From Curtobacterium sp. SGAir0471 (lineage in GTDB: Bacteria > Actinomycetota > Actinomycetes > Actinomycetales > Microbacteriaceae), in assembly GCF_005490985.1 (NCBI RefSeq), contig NZ_CP027869.1, positions 2,604,001 to 2,668,000 of the forward strand: a stretch of 64,000 bases of DNA, read 5' to 3'. Each line of letters starts with the position of its first letter. Position 1 is the stretch's first letter. A program made the translations under genes and the position numbers. Positions 31,767 through 41,638 of the stretch are shown piece by piece. The notes under the pieces were generated by a model. It had not been told where the DNA came from. It saw only the letters and a program-made list of their open reading frames with translations, and did not search any database.

Positions 31767-31834
31767 CCTCGGCCGGGACCACCGTGGCGGGGGGCAGGCA
31801 CCGCGACGACCGGACCCGCGACCGGTGGAACCGC

Positions 31835-32884
31835 TCAGGCGGAGCGCCGCACCACGAGCTCGGGCAGCAGCAGCGTCTCGTCGCGGGGCTCCCCCTCGAC
31901 CACGGCCACGACCGCCTCGAGCACCCGCTGCCCCATCGCCATGAAGTCCTGCCGCACGGTGGTGAGCGGCGGGGTGAAGTGCGCCGCCTCGGGGATGTCG
32001 TCGAACCCGACCACGGCGATGTCGTCCGGCACGCGGAGCCCCTCGTCGGCGAAGGCGTGGAGCACCCCGAGCGCCATCTGGTCGTTCCCGGCGAAGACGG
32101 CGTCGACCGCGTGCACGTCGATCGTCCGCGCCGCCGCGAAGCCGCTCGCCGGGGTCCAGTCGCCGTCGAGCACGACCGGCTCGAGCCCCGCCTCGCGCAT
32201 GATCCGGCCGTAGGTCGCTCGGCGCACCTCGGACTCCTGTGACACCGCCGGTCCGGCGATGTGCACCACCCGGCGGTACCCGCGGGCGAACAGGTGCTCC
32301 ATCACGAGCGTGGTGCCCGCGGCCTGGTCGATCGCGACGGCGGCGACGCTCCGCGCGGCGGGGGTCCGGACCGCATCGCGCTGCACGGCGTTCGCGACGA
32401 CGACGGGGACGGTCACCGGGATCGTCAGCGACGCGAGGGCGTCGAGCACGCGGTTGTCGGCCGCGACGAGCACGATCGCGGCGACGTCCTGCGCGAGCAG
32501 CGTGGTGAGCGCGCCGGACAGGTCCACGGGTCGGGGGTCGTCCGGCAGCGTCGAGAGCAGCACGTGGTACCCGGCCGACCGGGCGGCCCGCTCGAACCCG
32601 ACCGCGGTGCTCGACGGTCCGTACAGCGCGTCGCCCGCCGTGATGATGCCGAGCGCACGGCTGCGCCCGCCCGCGAGGGCCCTGGCGGCCGCGCGGGGCC
32701 GGTACCCGAGCTCCGCGACGGCGTCGGTGACCTGCGAGCGGTAGGCGTCACGGACGGTGGGGTCGCCGTTGATCACCCGGGAGACGGTCTGGTGCGAGAC
32801 ACCCGCGCGCTCGGCGACGTCGAAGATCGTCGGGGCCTTGCGGCGTCTGCCGCCGGGGCCCCCGAGCGCGGTCGTCGTGGTCAC
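31835..32884 (-). CDS. LacI family repressor (candidate arabinose regulator)
   Basis: A 349-residue LacI/GalR protein. After a flexible N-terminus the helix-turn-helix reads TIFDVAERAGVSHQTVSRVI, with the hinge YRPRAAARALAGGRS, then the sensor domain (LGIITAGDALYGPSS, VAIDQAAGTTLVMEHLF, HIAGPAVSQESEVRR, AGNDQMALGVLHAF, VGFDDIPEAAHFTPPLTTV). It starts with GTG at 32884. It is divergent from the monosaccharide importer, whose upstream gap holds one GTGAGCGCTCAC, so it is the best candidate for the protein that binds all five copies. The classical hinge (ARAL) suits a CG-centred operator. Confidence 0.9.
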   Translation of the reverse strand: MTTTTALGGPGGRRRKAPTIFDVAERAGVSHQTVSRVINGDPTVRDAYRSQVTDAVAELGYRPRAAARALAGGRSRALGIITAGDALYGPSSTAVGFERAARSAGYHVLLSTLPDDPRPVDLSGALTTLLAQDVAAIVLVAADNRVLDALASLTIPVTVPVVVANAVQRDAVRTPAARSVAAVAIDQAAGTTLVMEHLFARGYRRVVHIAGPAVSQESEVRRATYGRIMREAGLEPVVLDGDWTPASGFAAARTIDVHAVDAVFAGNDQMALGVLHAFADEGLRVPDDIAVVGFDDIPEAAHFTPPLTTVRQDFMAMGQRVLEAVVAVVEGEPRDETLLLPELVVRRSA

Positions 32885-32973
32885 CTGGCCGAGCGTAGCG
32901 CTCGGTCCGCGTGACGCAACAACATCTCGGAACGGTCACGACGAGTTGACACCCCGGAACGGAACCCTCAGTA

Positions 32974-32987
32974 TGTGAGCGCTCACA
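32974..32987. promoter_or_regulatory. LacI-type operator of the monosaccharide importer
   Basis: TGTGAGCGCTCACA is a perfect 14-base palindrome in the gap between the divergent LacI gene and the importer, 79 bases before the importer start. Confidence 0.85.
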
Positions 32988-33065
32988 CGAGCACATCCCA
33001 CGGGGCACAGCAGCCCCAGCACCCGAGCGCGTCGAGGACGACGCGAGAGGAACAGAGGTACTTCG

Positions 33066-34199
33066 ATGATGAAGCGCAAGGTCATCGCGGGGGTCGCGGC
33101 CCTCGGCATCGCGTTCTCCCTGGCAGCCTGCTCGGCCGGCGGCCGTGCAGCGACCACCGGCGGCGGCGACACCGCGGACGGCAACAAGGGCGCCCTGGTC
33201 GGCGTCGCGATGCCGACCAAGGTCTCCGAGCGGTGGATCAAGGACGGCGACGCCGTCAAGAGCGACCTCGAGAAGGCCGGCTACAAGGTCGACCTCGAGT
33301 ACGGCGACAACAAGGTCCAGCAGCAGGCCCAGCAGGTCAGCAACATGATCACGAAGGGCGCGAAGGTCCTGATCATCGCGTCGATCGACGGTGGGGCGCT
33401 GTCCGACCAGCTCGACCAGGCGGCGAAGGCCGGCATCAAGGTGATCTCCTACGACCGCCTGCTCACCGGCAACAAGAACGTCGACTACTACGTGTCGTTC
33501 GACAACTACAAGGTCGGCGTCGACCAGGCCACGTCGCTGCTCACGGGCCTCGGCGTGCTCGACGACAAGGGCGAGAAGACCGGCAAGAAGGGCCCGTTCA
33601 ACATCGAGGTCTTCGCCGGCTCGCTCGACGACAACAACGCCGGGTTCTTCTTCAACGGCGCGATGGACACCCTCAAGCCGTACCTCGAGGACGGCACGCT
33701 GAAGATCGGCTCCGGCCAGGACCAGCTCTCGCAGGCCGCCACGCAGCAGTGGGACCCGGCGACCGCCAAGGCCCGCATGCAGAACCTCGTCGCGTCGACC
33801 TACTCGGGCGGCACGAAGCTCGACGGTGTGCTCTCGCCCTACGACGGCATGTCGATCGGCATCATCTCGGCCCTGCAGGGCGCCGGCTACGGCTCGGGTG
33901 ACCGTCCGCTGCCGATCGTGACCGGTCAGGACGCCGAGGCCGCCTCGGTCAAGTCGATCATCGCGGGCCAGCAGTACTCCACCATCTACAAGGACACGCG
34001 CAAGCTCGCGAAGCAGTCCGTGACGATGGCCGAGGACCTGCTCTCGGGCAAGACCCCCGAGGTCAACGACACCAAGAGCTACGACAACAAGGTCAAGGTC
34101 GTCCCGACCTACCTGTTCCAGCCCACGGTGGTGACGAAGGCCAACTACAAGGAGGTCCTCGTCGACAGCGGGTACTACACCGAGGCCGACCTCAAGTAG
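33066..34199 (+). CDS. chvE: Sugar-binding lipoprotein of a monosaccharide ABC importer (ChvE type)
   Basis: A 377-residue lipoprotein with signal peptide [20 protein letters not shown] and lipobox LAAC. The mature part is a ChvE-like periplasmic-binding protein type [90 protein letters not shown] and [10 protein letters not shown]. ChvE homologues bind arabinose, xylose, galactose or glucose. The nearby operator and genes favour L-arabinose. The ATG at 33066 has AGAGG ahead of it; the adjacent ATG at 33069 is possible. First gene of a three-gene operon, separated from the ATPase gene by two hairpins that may set a higher level of the binding protein. Confidence 0.92.
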   Translation: MMKRKVIAGVAALGIAFSLAACSAGGRAATTGGGDTADGNKGALVGVAMPTKVSERWIKDGDAVKSDLEKAGYKVDLEYGDNKVQQQAQQVSNMITKGAKVLIIASIDGGALSDQLDQAAKAGIKVISYDRLLTGNKNVDYYVSFDNYKVGVDQATSLLTGLGVLDDKGEKTGKKGPFNIEVFAGSLDDNNAGFFFNGAMDTLKPYLEDGTLKIGSGQDQLSQAATQQWDPATAKARMQNLVASTYSGGTKLDGVLSPYDGMSIGIISALQGAGYGSGDRPLPIVTGQDAEAASVKSIIAGQQYSTIYKDTRKLAKQSVTMAEDLLSGKTPEVNDTKSYDNKVKVVPTYLFQPTVVTKANYKEVLVDSGYYTEADLK

Positions 34200-34208
34200 G
34201 TCCCCCGA

Positions 34209-34304
34209 CCCGCGGCCGGCGCACGCCGGTCGCGGGAGCGACACGGTCGCAACCACTCACAGGACTGGAGGCGCGGTGCACCCGGCGCACCGCGCCTCCA
34301 GTCC
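34209..34304 (+). terminator. Double hairpin between importer genes, likely attenuator
   Basis: Hairpin 1: 12-base arms 34209-34220 and 34225-34236 with one mismatch. Hairpin 2: perfect 18-base arms GGACTGGAGGCGCGGTGC (34262-34279) and complement (34287-34304). They lie between the binding protein gene and the ATPase gene of the same operon, so partial termination or mRNA 3'-end protection is likely. Confidence 0.65.
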
Positions 34305-34349
34305 GTCTCCACCCGCGCTCACGCGCGCAACGACGGAAAGGCGGTCCAC

Positions 34350-35886
<1,537 letters not shown>

Positions 35887-35900
<14 letters not shown>

Positions 35901-37068
35901 GTCCGCCGTCGGCTACCTCACCGGGCAGCTCCGACAGATCGGCCTGTTCATCGCGCTGATCGTCATCGTCATCTTCTTCCAGGTGGCGACGAACGGCATC
36001 ACCCTGGCCCCGATCAACGTCTCGAACCTGATCGTCCAGAACAGCTACATCCTCATCCTCGCCATCGGCATGGTGATGGTCATCATCGCCGGCCACATCG
36101 ACCTGTCCGTCGGGTCCGTCGTCGCCTTCAGCGGTGCGATGGCCGGTGTGATGATCACGCAGTGGGGACTCCCCTGGCCCGTCGCGGCGGTCCTCTGCCT
36201 GGTCGTCGGCGCCCTCGTCGGCGCGTGGCAGGGCTTCTGGATCGCGTACTTCGGGATCCCGGCGTTCATCGTGACGCTCGCGGGCATGCTCGCCTTCCGC
36301 GGTGCGACCCAGATCGTGCTGCAGAACCAGCAGATCTCGCCGTTCCCGGAGGGCTTCCGCTCGCTCGGCTCCGGCTTCCTGCCGTCGTTCGGCACCACGG
36401 GCTACGAGCCCCTCACGATGATCCTCGGCATCGCGGCAGCCGCCGTCATGGTGATCACCGCGTTCCGTGGTCGCATCACGCGGCGCAAGTACCAGCTCGA
36501 GAGCGAGCCGTTCGCCTGGTTCATCGTGAAGACGGCCTTCGGTGCCGCCCTCGTGATCTACGTGGCGCTGCTGCTCGCCAGCTACAACGGCACGCCCATC
36601 GTGCTCGTCGTGCTCGGTCTGCTCGTGGTGATCTACTCGGTGGTCATGCGCAGCTCCGTGTTCGGTCGCCACGTCTACGCGATCGGCGGCAACGCCCTCG
36701 CCGCGCAGCTGTCCGGCGTGAAGACGAAGCGCGTCACGTTCCTGCTCTTCGTGAACATGGGCGTCATCGCGGCCCTGGCGGGCGTGGTCTTCACCGGCCA
36801 GCTCAACCTCGCCGCCCCGGGTGCCGGCAACGGCTTCGAGCTCGACGCCATCGCGGCCGTCTTCATCGGTGGCGCCGCGGTCACCGGCGGCATCGGCACG
36901 GTCCCGGGTGCGATCGTCGGTGGTCTCATCATCGGCATCCTGAACAACGGCATGTCGATCCTCGGTGTCGGCACCGAGTACCAGTCGCTCATCAAGGGCC
37001 TGGTGCTGCTCGCCGCCGTCGCGTTCGACGTGTTCAACAAGCGCCGGGCGGCGTCCGCGCGCAAGTAG
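35887..37068 (+). CDS. mmsB: Permease of a monosaccharide ABC importer
   Basis: A 393-residue CUT2-type permease with about ten hydrophobic segments. Family points are [57 protein letters not shown] with the ATPase-coupling region, and [19 protein letters not shown] near the end. The longer loop at about residues 150-210 ([17 protein letters not shown]) is typical of the GguB/xylose-type group. It works as a homodimer with the ATPase and ChvE-like protein. It starts inside the end of the ATPase gene. A 16-base tandem repeat and a very long hairpin follow. Confidence 0.95.
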
Positions 37069-37082
37069 GGTCCGCTGCTCAC

Positions 37083-37114
37083 GTAGCGCTCGCTGCTCGT
37101 AGCGCTCGCTGCTC
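37083..37114. repeat. 16-base tandem duplication
   Basis: GTAGCGCTCGCTGCTC occurs twice in direct succession, 14 bases after the permease stop and just before the long hairpin. Confidence 0.8.
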
Positions 37115-37124
37115 CCGAGTACCC

Positions 37125-37177
37125 CGCGAAAGCGACAGACCTCCACGGAAGTTCCGTGGAGGTCTGTCGCTTTCGCG
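37125..37177. terminator. Long perfect hairpin between convergent genes
   Basis: Arms of 26 bases (37125-37150 and 37152-37177) are perfectly complementary around a single base, so the real loop is a few bases. It serves the convergent permease and GH13 genes. The outer CGCGAAAGCGACAG shares AGCGACAG with the palindrome inside the fused ATPase gene. Confidence 0.8.
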
Positions 37178-37194
37178 TCCTGGTCACCGTGGGA

Positions 37195-38535
37195 TCACGC
37201 GGTCAGGACGGCCCACCCGGCGGCCGGGAGGCGCAGGGTCCCGTCCCGCAGGTCGCCGCCGCCCGCCTCGACCCGCGTCGCGTCGGCCGCGGGCACCTCG
37301 ACGGGGTCGTCCGCCAGGTTCAGGGCGGTCACCACCGCAGCGTCCGCCGTCGCCGTCCGCAGGACCACCGCCGTGTTGGTCAGGTGGATGACGTCGGTGT
37401 GCGCGCGGTGCAGCCAGGGGTTCCGCCGCCGCAGGGCGATCAGGGCCTCGTGCGCGTGGGTCAGACCGGTCGCCTCGGGAGGCGCCGGCGGGAGTTCCGG
37501 GCGGACGGCGTCGTCGCCACCCTCGCGCTCCTCCTTGACCGCCGTCCAGCCGTACTCGTCGCCCGCGTACACGACCGGTGTCCCGGCGACGGTGAACAGC
37601 ACCGCTGCGGCGTGGCCGGCGAACCGCTCCCCCACCGCGCTCGCGATGCGGGTGACGTCGTGGTTGCCGACGAAGGTGGTGGGCACGAACGTGGGGAGCA
37701 GGGCGTCGTGGCGTTCGACGGCGTGCGCGAGCTCGAAGCAGTTCCGGTCGGCGATCCCGTGCCAGACGGCCTGCCAGAGCTCGTACTGCGTGGTCGAGTC
37801 CATCGTCGAGGCGCGCACGATCGCCGCAGCGTCACCGTGGATGACCTCACCGCTGGACCAGGCGTCCGGGAAGCGCTCGCGCACCCGCGGGAGCACCCGC
37901 GCCCAGAACGACGGTGGCACCGCGTAGGCCGCGTCGAGCCGCCACCCGTCGATCCCGCGGTCGAGCCAGTGGGTCATCACCTCGACCACCAGGTCCTCCG
38001 CCGCCCGACCGCCGTGGTCGAGGGCGACGAGGATGTCGTGCCCCTCGAAGTCGCGCACCGGCACCGGGTCACCGGCCTGCCAGCCCGACCGCTCCACCGC
38101 GAACAGCTCGGCGGTCGGAGCACCGGGCCCCTGCTCCTCGAGGGCTCGGAACGCCGGGTGCTCGCGTCCGACGTGGTTGAAGACGCCGTCGAGCACCACG
38201 CGGATCCCGCGCTCGTGCGCCGCGGACACGAGCGCCACGAGGTCCGACTCGTCGCCGAGCCGGGGGTCCACCCGGAAGTGGTCGACGGTGTCGTACCCGT
38301 GCGTCGAGGATGCGAACACGGGGCCGAGCAGCAGACCGTTCAGCCCGAGGTCCACCACGTGGTCGAGCCACGGCACGAGCCGCTGGAGGCGGTGTTCGAC
38401 CGGGCGGTCGTCGACCGGCGTCGACGGACGGACCTCGGCACCGACGGCGCCGAGCGGGTACACGTGCCACCACATCGCGTGCTCGACCCACGCGGGTTCG
38501 GCGGGACGGACGGGGGTGGTGTCGTCGGCGTTCAC
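37195..38535 (-). CDS. GH13 alpha-amylase family enzyme
   Basis: A 446-residue glycoside hydrolase with the four conserved GH13 regions: VVLDGVFNHVG (I), DGWRLDAAYAVP with the nucleophile Asp (II), WSSGEVIHG with the acid/base Glu (III) and TFVGNHDVTR (IV). The start MWWHVYPLGAVG resembles intracellular amylases and trehalose/maltodextrin-type enzymes. A C-terminal beta domain (residues about 370-446) closes the protein. No signal peptide. The GTG at 38535 is the likely start, with a weak GGAG before it; the exact subfamily and substrate cannot be told. It stands alone, convergent with the monosaccharide importer and divergent from the DUF3253 gene. Confidence 0.85.
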   Translation of the reverse strand: MNADDTTPVRPAEPAWVEHAMWWHVYPLGAVGAEVRPSTPVDDRPVEHRLQRLVPWLDHVVDLGLNGLLLGPVFASSTHGYDTVDHFRVDPRLGDESDLVALVSAAHERGIRVVLDGVFNHVGREHPAFRALEEQGPGAPTAELFAVERSGWQAGDPVPVRDFEGHDILVALDHGGRAAEDLVVEVMTHWLDRGIDGWRLDAAYAVPPSFWARVLPRVRERFPDAWSSGEVIHGDAAAIVRASTMDSTTQYELWQAVWHGIADRNCFELAHAVERHDALLPTFVPTTFVGNHDVTRIASAVGERFAGHAAAVLFTVAGTPVVYAGDEYGWTAVKEEREGGDDAVRPELPPAPPEATGLTHAHEALIALRRRNPWLHRAHTDVIHLTNTAVVLRTATADAAVVTALNLADDPVEVPAADATRVEAGGGDLRDGTLRLPAAGWAVLTA

Positions 38536-38602
38536 CGCTCCGATCGTGCCAGCCGAGCCTGGGCTGTGGGCCGTGTCGGACCGCAGGACGAGGATGGTGC
38601 GC

Positions 38603-39001
38603 ATGGGACGAGCGATCAGGACCGCCGCGGACGCCTCGGCATCGGAGGAGGCACACGCGGAGCGGACCTGCGCGTCGTGCGGTCGACGGATGCCGTCGTC
38701 CGCCTCCCCTGACGCGAAGTGGTGCTCGGCGGCGTGCCGGAAGCACGGCGTCGACGACACCGACCGTGCACTCGAACAGCGGATCGACGAACTGCTCGCC
38801 GCACGCTCGCGGTCCTCGAGCATCTGCCCCTCCGAGGTCGCGCGGTCGCTCGCACCCGACGACTGGCGGCCCCTGATGGAACCCGCACGACGGGCAGCGC
38901 GTCGCATGGTCGCCCGGGGTGAGGTCGAGATCACCCAGAACGGCAGCGTCGTCGACCCGTCGACCGCGAAGGGCCCCATCCGGATCCGCCGCCCCCGGTA
39001 G
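38603..39001 (+). CDS. DUF2256-like zinc motif plus DUF3253 protein
   Basis: A 132-residue protein in two parts. Residues about 24-52 hold CASCGRRMPS...KWCSAACRKHG, a four-cysteine zinc site like DUF2256. Residues 58-132 match DUF3253: ELLAARSRSSSICPSEVARSL, WRPLMEPARRAARRMVARG, EITQNGSVVD, KGPIRIRR, which is a small winged helix. The combination suggests a nucleic-acid-binding protein. The ATG at 38603 is preferred (AGGA about 8 bases upstream) over one at 38594. Confidence 0.75.
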   Translation: MGRAIRTAADASASEEAHAERTCASCGRRMPSSASPDAKWCSAACRKHGVDDTDRALEQRIDELLAARSRSSSICPSEVARSLAPDDWRPLMEPARRAARRMVARGEVEITQNGSVVDPSTAKGPIRIRRPR

Positions 39002-39037
39002 GGAACACGTGTCGCCCGTGTACGTTGCACCACCACG

Positions 39038-40132
39038 ATGACGAACACGACCGAACCGACCCCTGCCCGTCCCGAAGCCCTCGTCGTGGGTGCCAGCGGC
39101 ATCACCGGCTCCGCCCTCGTCGACCACCTGCTCGACCGCGGCTGGGCCGTGACCGCGCTCTCCCGCCGTCCGCTCGCCCGCGACGGTGTGCGCACCGTCG
39201 CCGCCGACCTCCGCGACCCGGACTCCCTGACAGCCGCGCTCGCGGCCGAACGGCCGACGCACGTGTTCTTCACCGCGTGGCAGCGGCAGGAGACCGAGGC
39301 CGAGAACATCCGCGTCAACGGTGGGATGGTGCGCGACCTGCTCGCCGCCCTGGCACACGCGCCGCTGGAGCACGTCGCCCTGGTCACCGGCCTGAAGCAC
39401 TACCTCGGCCCGTTCGAGGCGTACGCCGCGGGCGAGATGCCGGACACGCCCTTCCACGAGGAGGAACCGCGGCTCGACACCCCGAACTTCTACTACGCGC
39501 AGGAGGACGAGCTCTTCGCCGCCGCCGAGCGCCAGGGGTTCACCTGGTCGGTGCACCGCTCGCACACGGTGATCGGGTACGCGGTCGGCAACGCCATGAA
39601 CATGGGCCTCACCATCGCCGTGCAGGCCACCCTGGCGAAGGAGCTCGACCTCGACTTCGTCTTCCCGGGCAGCGAGGCGCAGTGGAACGGCCTGACGGAC
39701 ATGACCGACGCCGGCATCCTCGCCGAGCACATGGTCTGGGCTGCCACCAGCCCCGAGGGTGCCGACGAGCCCTTCAACGTCGTGAACGGCGACGTCTTCC
39801 GGTGGCGGTGGATGTGGCCGCGGCTCGCCGCCCACCTCGGCGTCGACCCGGCACGGGTGATCGGGTACCAGGACCGTCCGCGGCCGCTCGAGGAGCAGAT
39901 GAGCCCGCACGAGGGTGCGTGGGCCGGTATCGCCGAGCGGTACGGACTGGTCGAGCCGGACATCACGCGACTGGCGTCGTGGTGGCACACCGACGCCGAC
40001 CTCGGTCGCGCCATGGAGGTCGTCACCGACATGGGCAAGAGCCGTGAGGCCGGGTTCACCGCGTTCCGACGGACCGAGCGGGCCTTCACCGACCTGTTCG
40101 ACCGGTACCGCGCCGAGCGACTCGTCCCGTAG
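39038..40132 (+). CDS. PRISE-like SDR family reductase
   Basis: A 364-residue extended SDR. The N-terminal Rossmann loop is VVGASGITGSALVDHLL. LVTGLKHYLGPFEAYA and NFYYAQEDELFAAAE carry the Lys and Tyr that characterise the progesterone 5-beta-reductase/iridoid synthase (PRISE) group, which reduce activated C=C bonds with NADPH. VHRSHTVIGYAVGNAMN and PFNVVNGDVFRWRWMWP follow as in that group. The natural substrate is unknown. It starts at ATG 39038, 36 bases after the DUF3253 stop, and could be cotranscribed with it. A hairpin follows. Confidence 0.82.
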   Translation: MTNTTEPTPARPEALVVGASGITGSALVDHLLDRGWAVTALSRRPLARDGVRTVAADLRDPDSLTAALAAERPTHVFFTAWQRQETEAENIRVNGGMVRDLLAALAHAPLEHVALVTGLKHYLGPFEAYAAGEMPDTPFHEEEPRLDTPNFYYAQEDELFAAAERQGFTWSVHRSHTVIGYAVGNAMNMGLTIAVQATLAKELDLDFVFPGSEAQWNGLTDMTDAGILAEHMVWAATSPEGADEPFNVVNGDVFRWRWMWPRLAAHLGVDPARVIGYQDRPRPLEEQMSPHEGAWAGIAERYGLVEPDITRLASWWHTDADLGRAMEVVTDMGKSREAGFTAFRRTERAFTDLFDRYRAERLVP

Positions 40133-40134
40133 TC

Positions 40135-40161
40135 GTACCCCGATCGGCCTGGTCGGGGTAC
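40135..40161 (+). terminator. Hairpin after the PRISE-like gene
   Basis: GTACCCCGA (40135-40143) pairs perfectly with TCGGGGTAC (40153-40161), starting 2 bases after the stop. Confidence 0.65.
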
Positions 40162-40262
40162 ACGAACCTCCGACCGGGCCGCGAACCCGGGCCGGCGGCG
40201 TGGTTGTCTCGGTTCCACAGGCGCCGGGGACCCTCGGCGGTTCCCGGAGGAAGGAAGACACC

Positions 40263-40439
40263 ATGTCGCTCGGAGACAAGGCCAAGGACGTCACGCAGAA
40301 GGTCGTCGGCAAGGTCGAGGAGGCCGTCGGCAAGCACACCGACGACGCGGAGCTCACCCACCAGGGCCAGAAGGACCAGGTCATGGGCGAGGGTCGCCTC
40401 GACAAGGAGAAGGCCAAGGACGCGTTCGACGGCAAGTGA
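40263..40439 (+). CDS. CsbD family stress protein
   Basis: A 58-residue, highly charged protein: GDKAKDVTQKVVGKVEEAVG followed by DAELTHQGQKDQVMGEGR and DKEKAKDAFDGK, the pattern of CsbD/YjbJ proteins, which are induced by general stress and bind no known ligand. A strong GGAGGAAGGAAG stands before the ATG, suggesting high expression. It is monocistronic between hairpins. No stress-sigma promoter could be assigned with confidence. Confidence 0.92.
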   Translation: MSLGDKAKDVTQKVVGKVEEAVGKHTDDAELTHQGQKDQVMGEGRLDKEKAKDAFDGK

Positions 40440-40455
40440 CCGTCGACCACCGCTG

Positions 40456-40484
40456 ACGCCCGTACCGCTCGTCGGTGCGGGCGT
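40456..40484. terminator. Hairpin after csbD-like gene
   Basis: ACGCCCGTACC (40456-40466) pairs with GGTGCGGGCGT (40474-40484) with one mismatch, between the CsbD gene and the convergent radical SAM gene. Confidence 0.6.
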
Positions 40485-40535
40485 TCGCTGTGCCCGGCAC
40501 GGTCGTCTCCGCCGGGTCCGCCCGAACGAGCCGGT

Positions 40536-41609
40536 TCAGAAGGCGTAGCGGATGCGGCAGGACGGCAGGTGCTCGGCGACGAGCTCGCGGAACCGCTCCA
40601 CGAGCTGCCCCTTCATGCCGGACCGGTAGCGCACGTTGACGGCGCCGTTCTGCGAGACCTTCTGCTCCTGCAGGTCCGGGCGCCAGAGCAGGTCCTCGGC
40701 CTTCGGGTGCCAGCCGAGGTTGACCTCGTGCAGCGGCTGGTTGTGGGTCAGGAAGATCACCTCGGCCGCGAGCTGCGCCTTGGCCGCGGGTGACAGCACG
40801 TCGTCGACCTGTCGCAGCAGCTCGGCCCAGTCGGACTCCCACGTCGGCGTGACGATGACCGGCGAGAAGTTGAGGTGGACCTCGTACCCGGCATCGACGA
40901 AGTCGTTCACGGCGGCGATGCGCTCGGCGATCGGGCTCGTGCGGATGTCGGTGACCTTCGCCGTCTCGTGGGGCATGAGCGAGAACCGGATGCGCGTCCG
41001 ACCCATCGGGTCCCAGTCGAGCAGGTCGCGGTTGACGTACTTCGTCGCGAAGGAGGCCTTGGCCGTGGGCGTCATCCGGAAGAGGTCGCAGAGGTCGCGG
41101 ACGTTGTCGCTGATCATCGCGTCGACCGAGCAGTCGCTGTTCTCGCCGATGTCGTAGACCCAGGCGTCCGGGTCGCACTGGTTCGGTTCGGTCTTCGGTC
41201 CCTGCTTCGCGATGTTCCGCGCGACGTGCTTGGTGATCTGCTCGATGTTCGCGAAGACCGTCACCGGGTTCGAGTAGCCCTTGCGTCTCGGCACGTAGCA
41301 GTAGGCGCACGCCATCGCGCAGCCGTTCGCGGTCGACGGGGCGATGAAGTCCGCGGAGCGCCCGTTCGGTCGGGTGACGAGCGACTTCTTGACGCCGAGC
41401 ACGAGCGCCTCGGTCTTGATCCGGACCCAGCGCTGCACGTTCCGCTCGTCACCGTGCACCTCGGGGATGTTCCAGTGCGACGCCACCGGCACGATCTCGG
41501 CGTCGGGCCAGCGTCCGAGCACCTCCTGTCCACGGGGGAGCTCGAGGGCGGCGTCCTCGGCGTAGATCCGCTTGACGTCGAGCATGGGTCGCACGCGTGG
41601 TTCCGTCAT
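40536..41609 (-). CDS. Spore photoproduct lyase-like radical SAM protein
   Basis: A 357-residue member of the SplB-like family found in non-sporulating actinobacteria. The radical SAM cluster motif is CAMACAYCY (near residue 98), followed by VPRRKGYSNPVTVFANIEQI. RFSLMPHETAKVTDIRTSPIAERI and VHLNFSPVIVTPTW are also family-typical. SplB reverses the spore photoproduct in DNA; this branch has not, to my knowledge, been shown to do so. The ATG at 41609 is used; an alternative at 41585 removes eight residues. It is close to the App1-like gene on the same strand (29 bases downstream of it), so the two may be cotranscribed. Confidence 0.85.
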   Translation of the reverse strand: MTEPRVRPMLDVKRIYAEDAALELPRGQEVLGRWPDAEIVPVASHWNIPEVHGDERNVQRWVRIKTEALVLGVKKSLVTRPNGRSADFIAPSTANGCAMACAYCYVPRRKGYSNPVTVFANIEQITKHVARNIAKQGPKTEPNQCDPDAWVYDIGENSDCSVDAMISDNVRDLCDLFRMTPTAKASFATKYVNRDLLDWDPMGRTRIRFSLMPHETAKVTDIRTSPIAERIAAVNDFVDAGYEVHLNFSPVIVTPTWESDWAELLRQVDDVLSPAAKAQLAAEVIFLTHNQPLHEVNLGWHPKAEDLLWRPDLQEQKVSQNGAVNVRYRSGMKGQLVERFRELVAEHLPSCRIRYAF

Positions 41610-41638
41610 CGACACCTGTCTACCGCCGACCACCGACG

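Noticed and set aside
28282-31782. 1166-codon frame running from the LacI gene through the GH127 gene on the minus strand
   Set aside because: Only the last 334 codons, from the GTG at 29286, show LacI family sequence; the rest is antisense to GH127.
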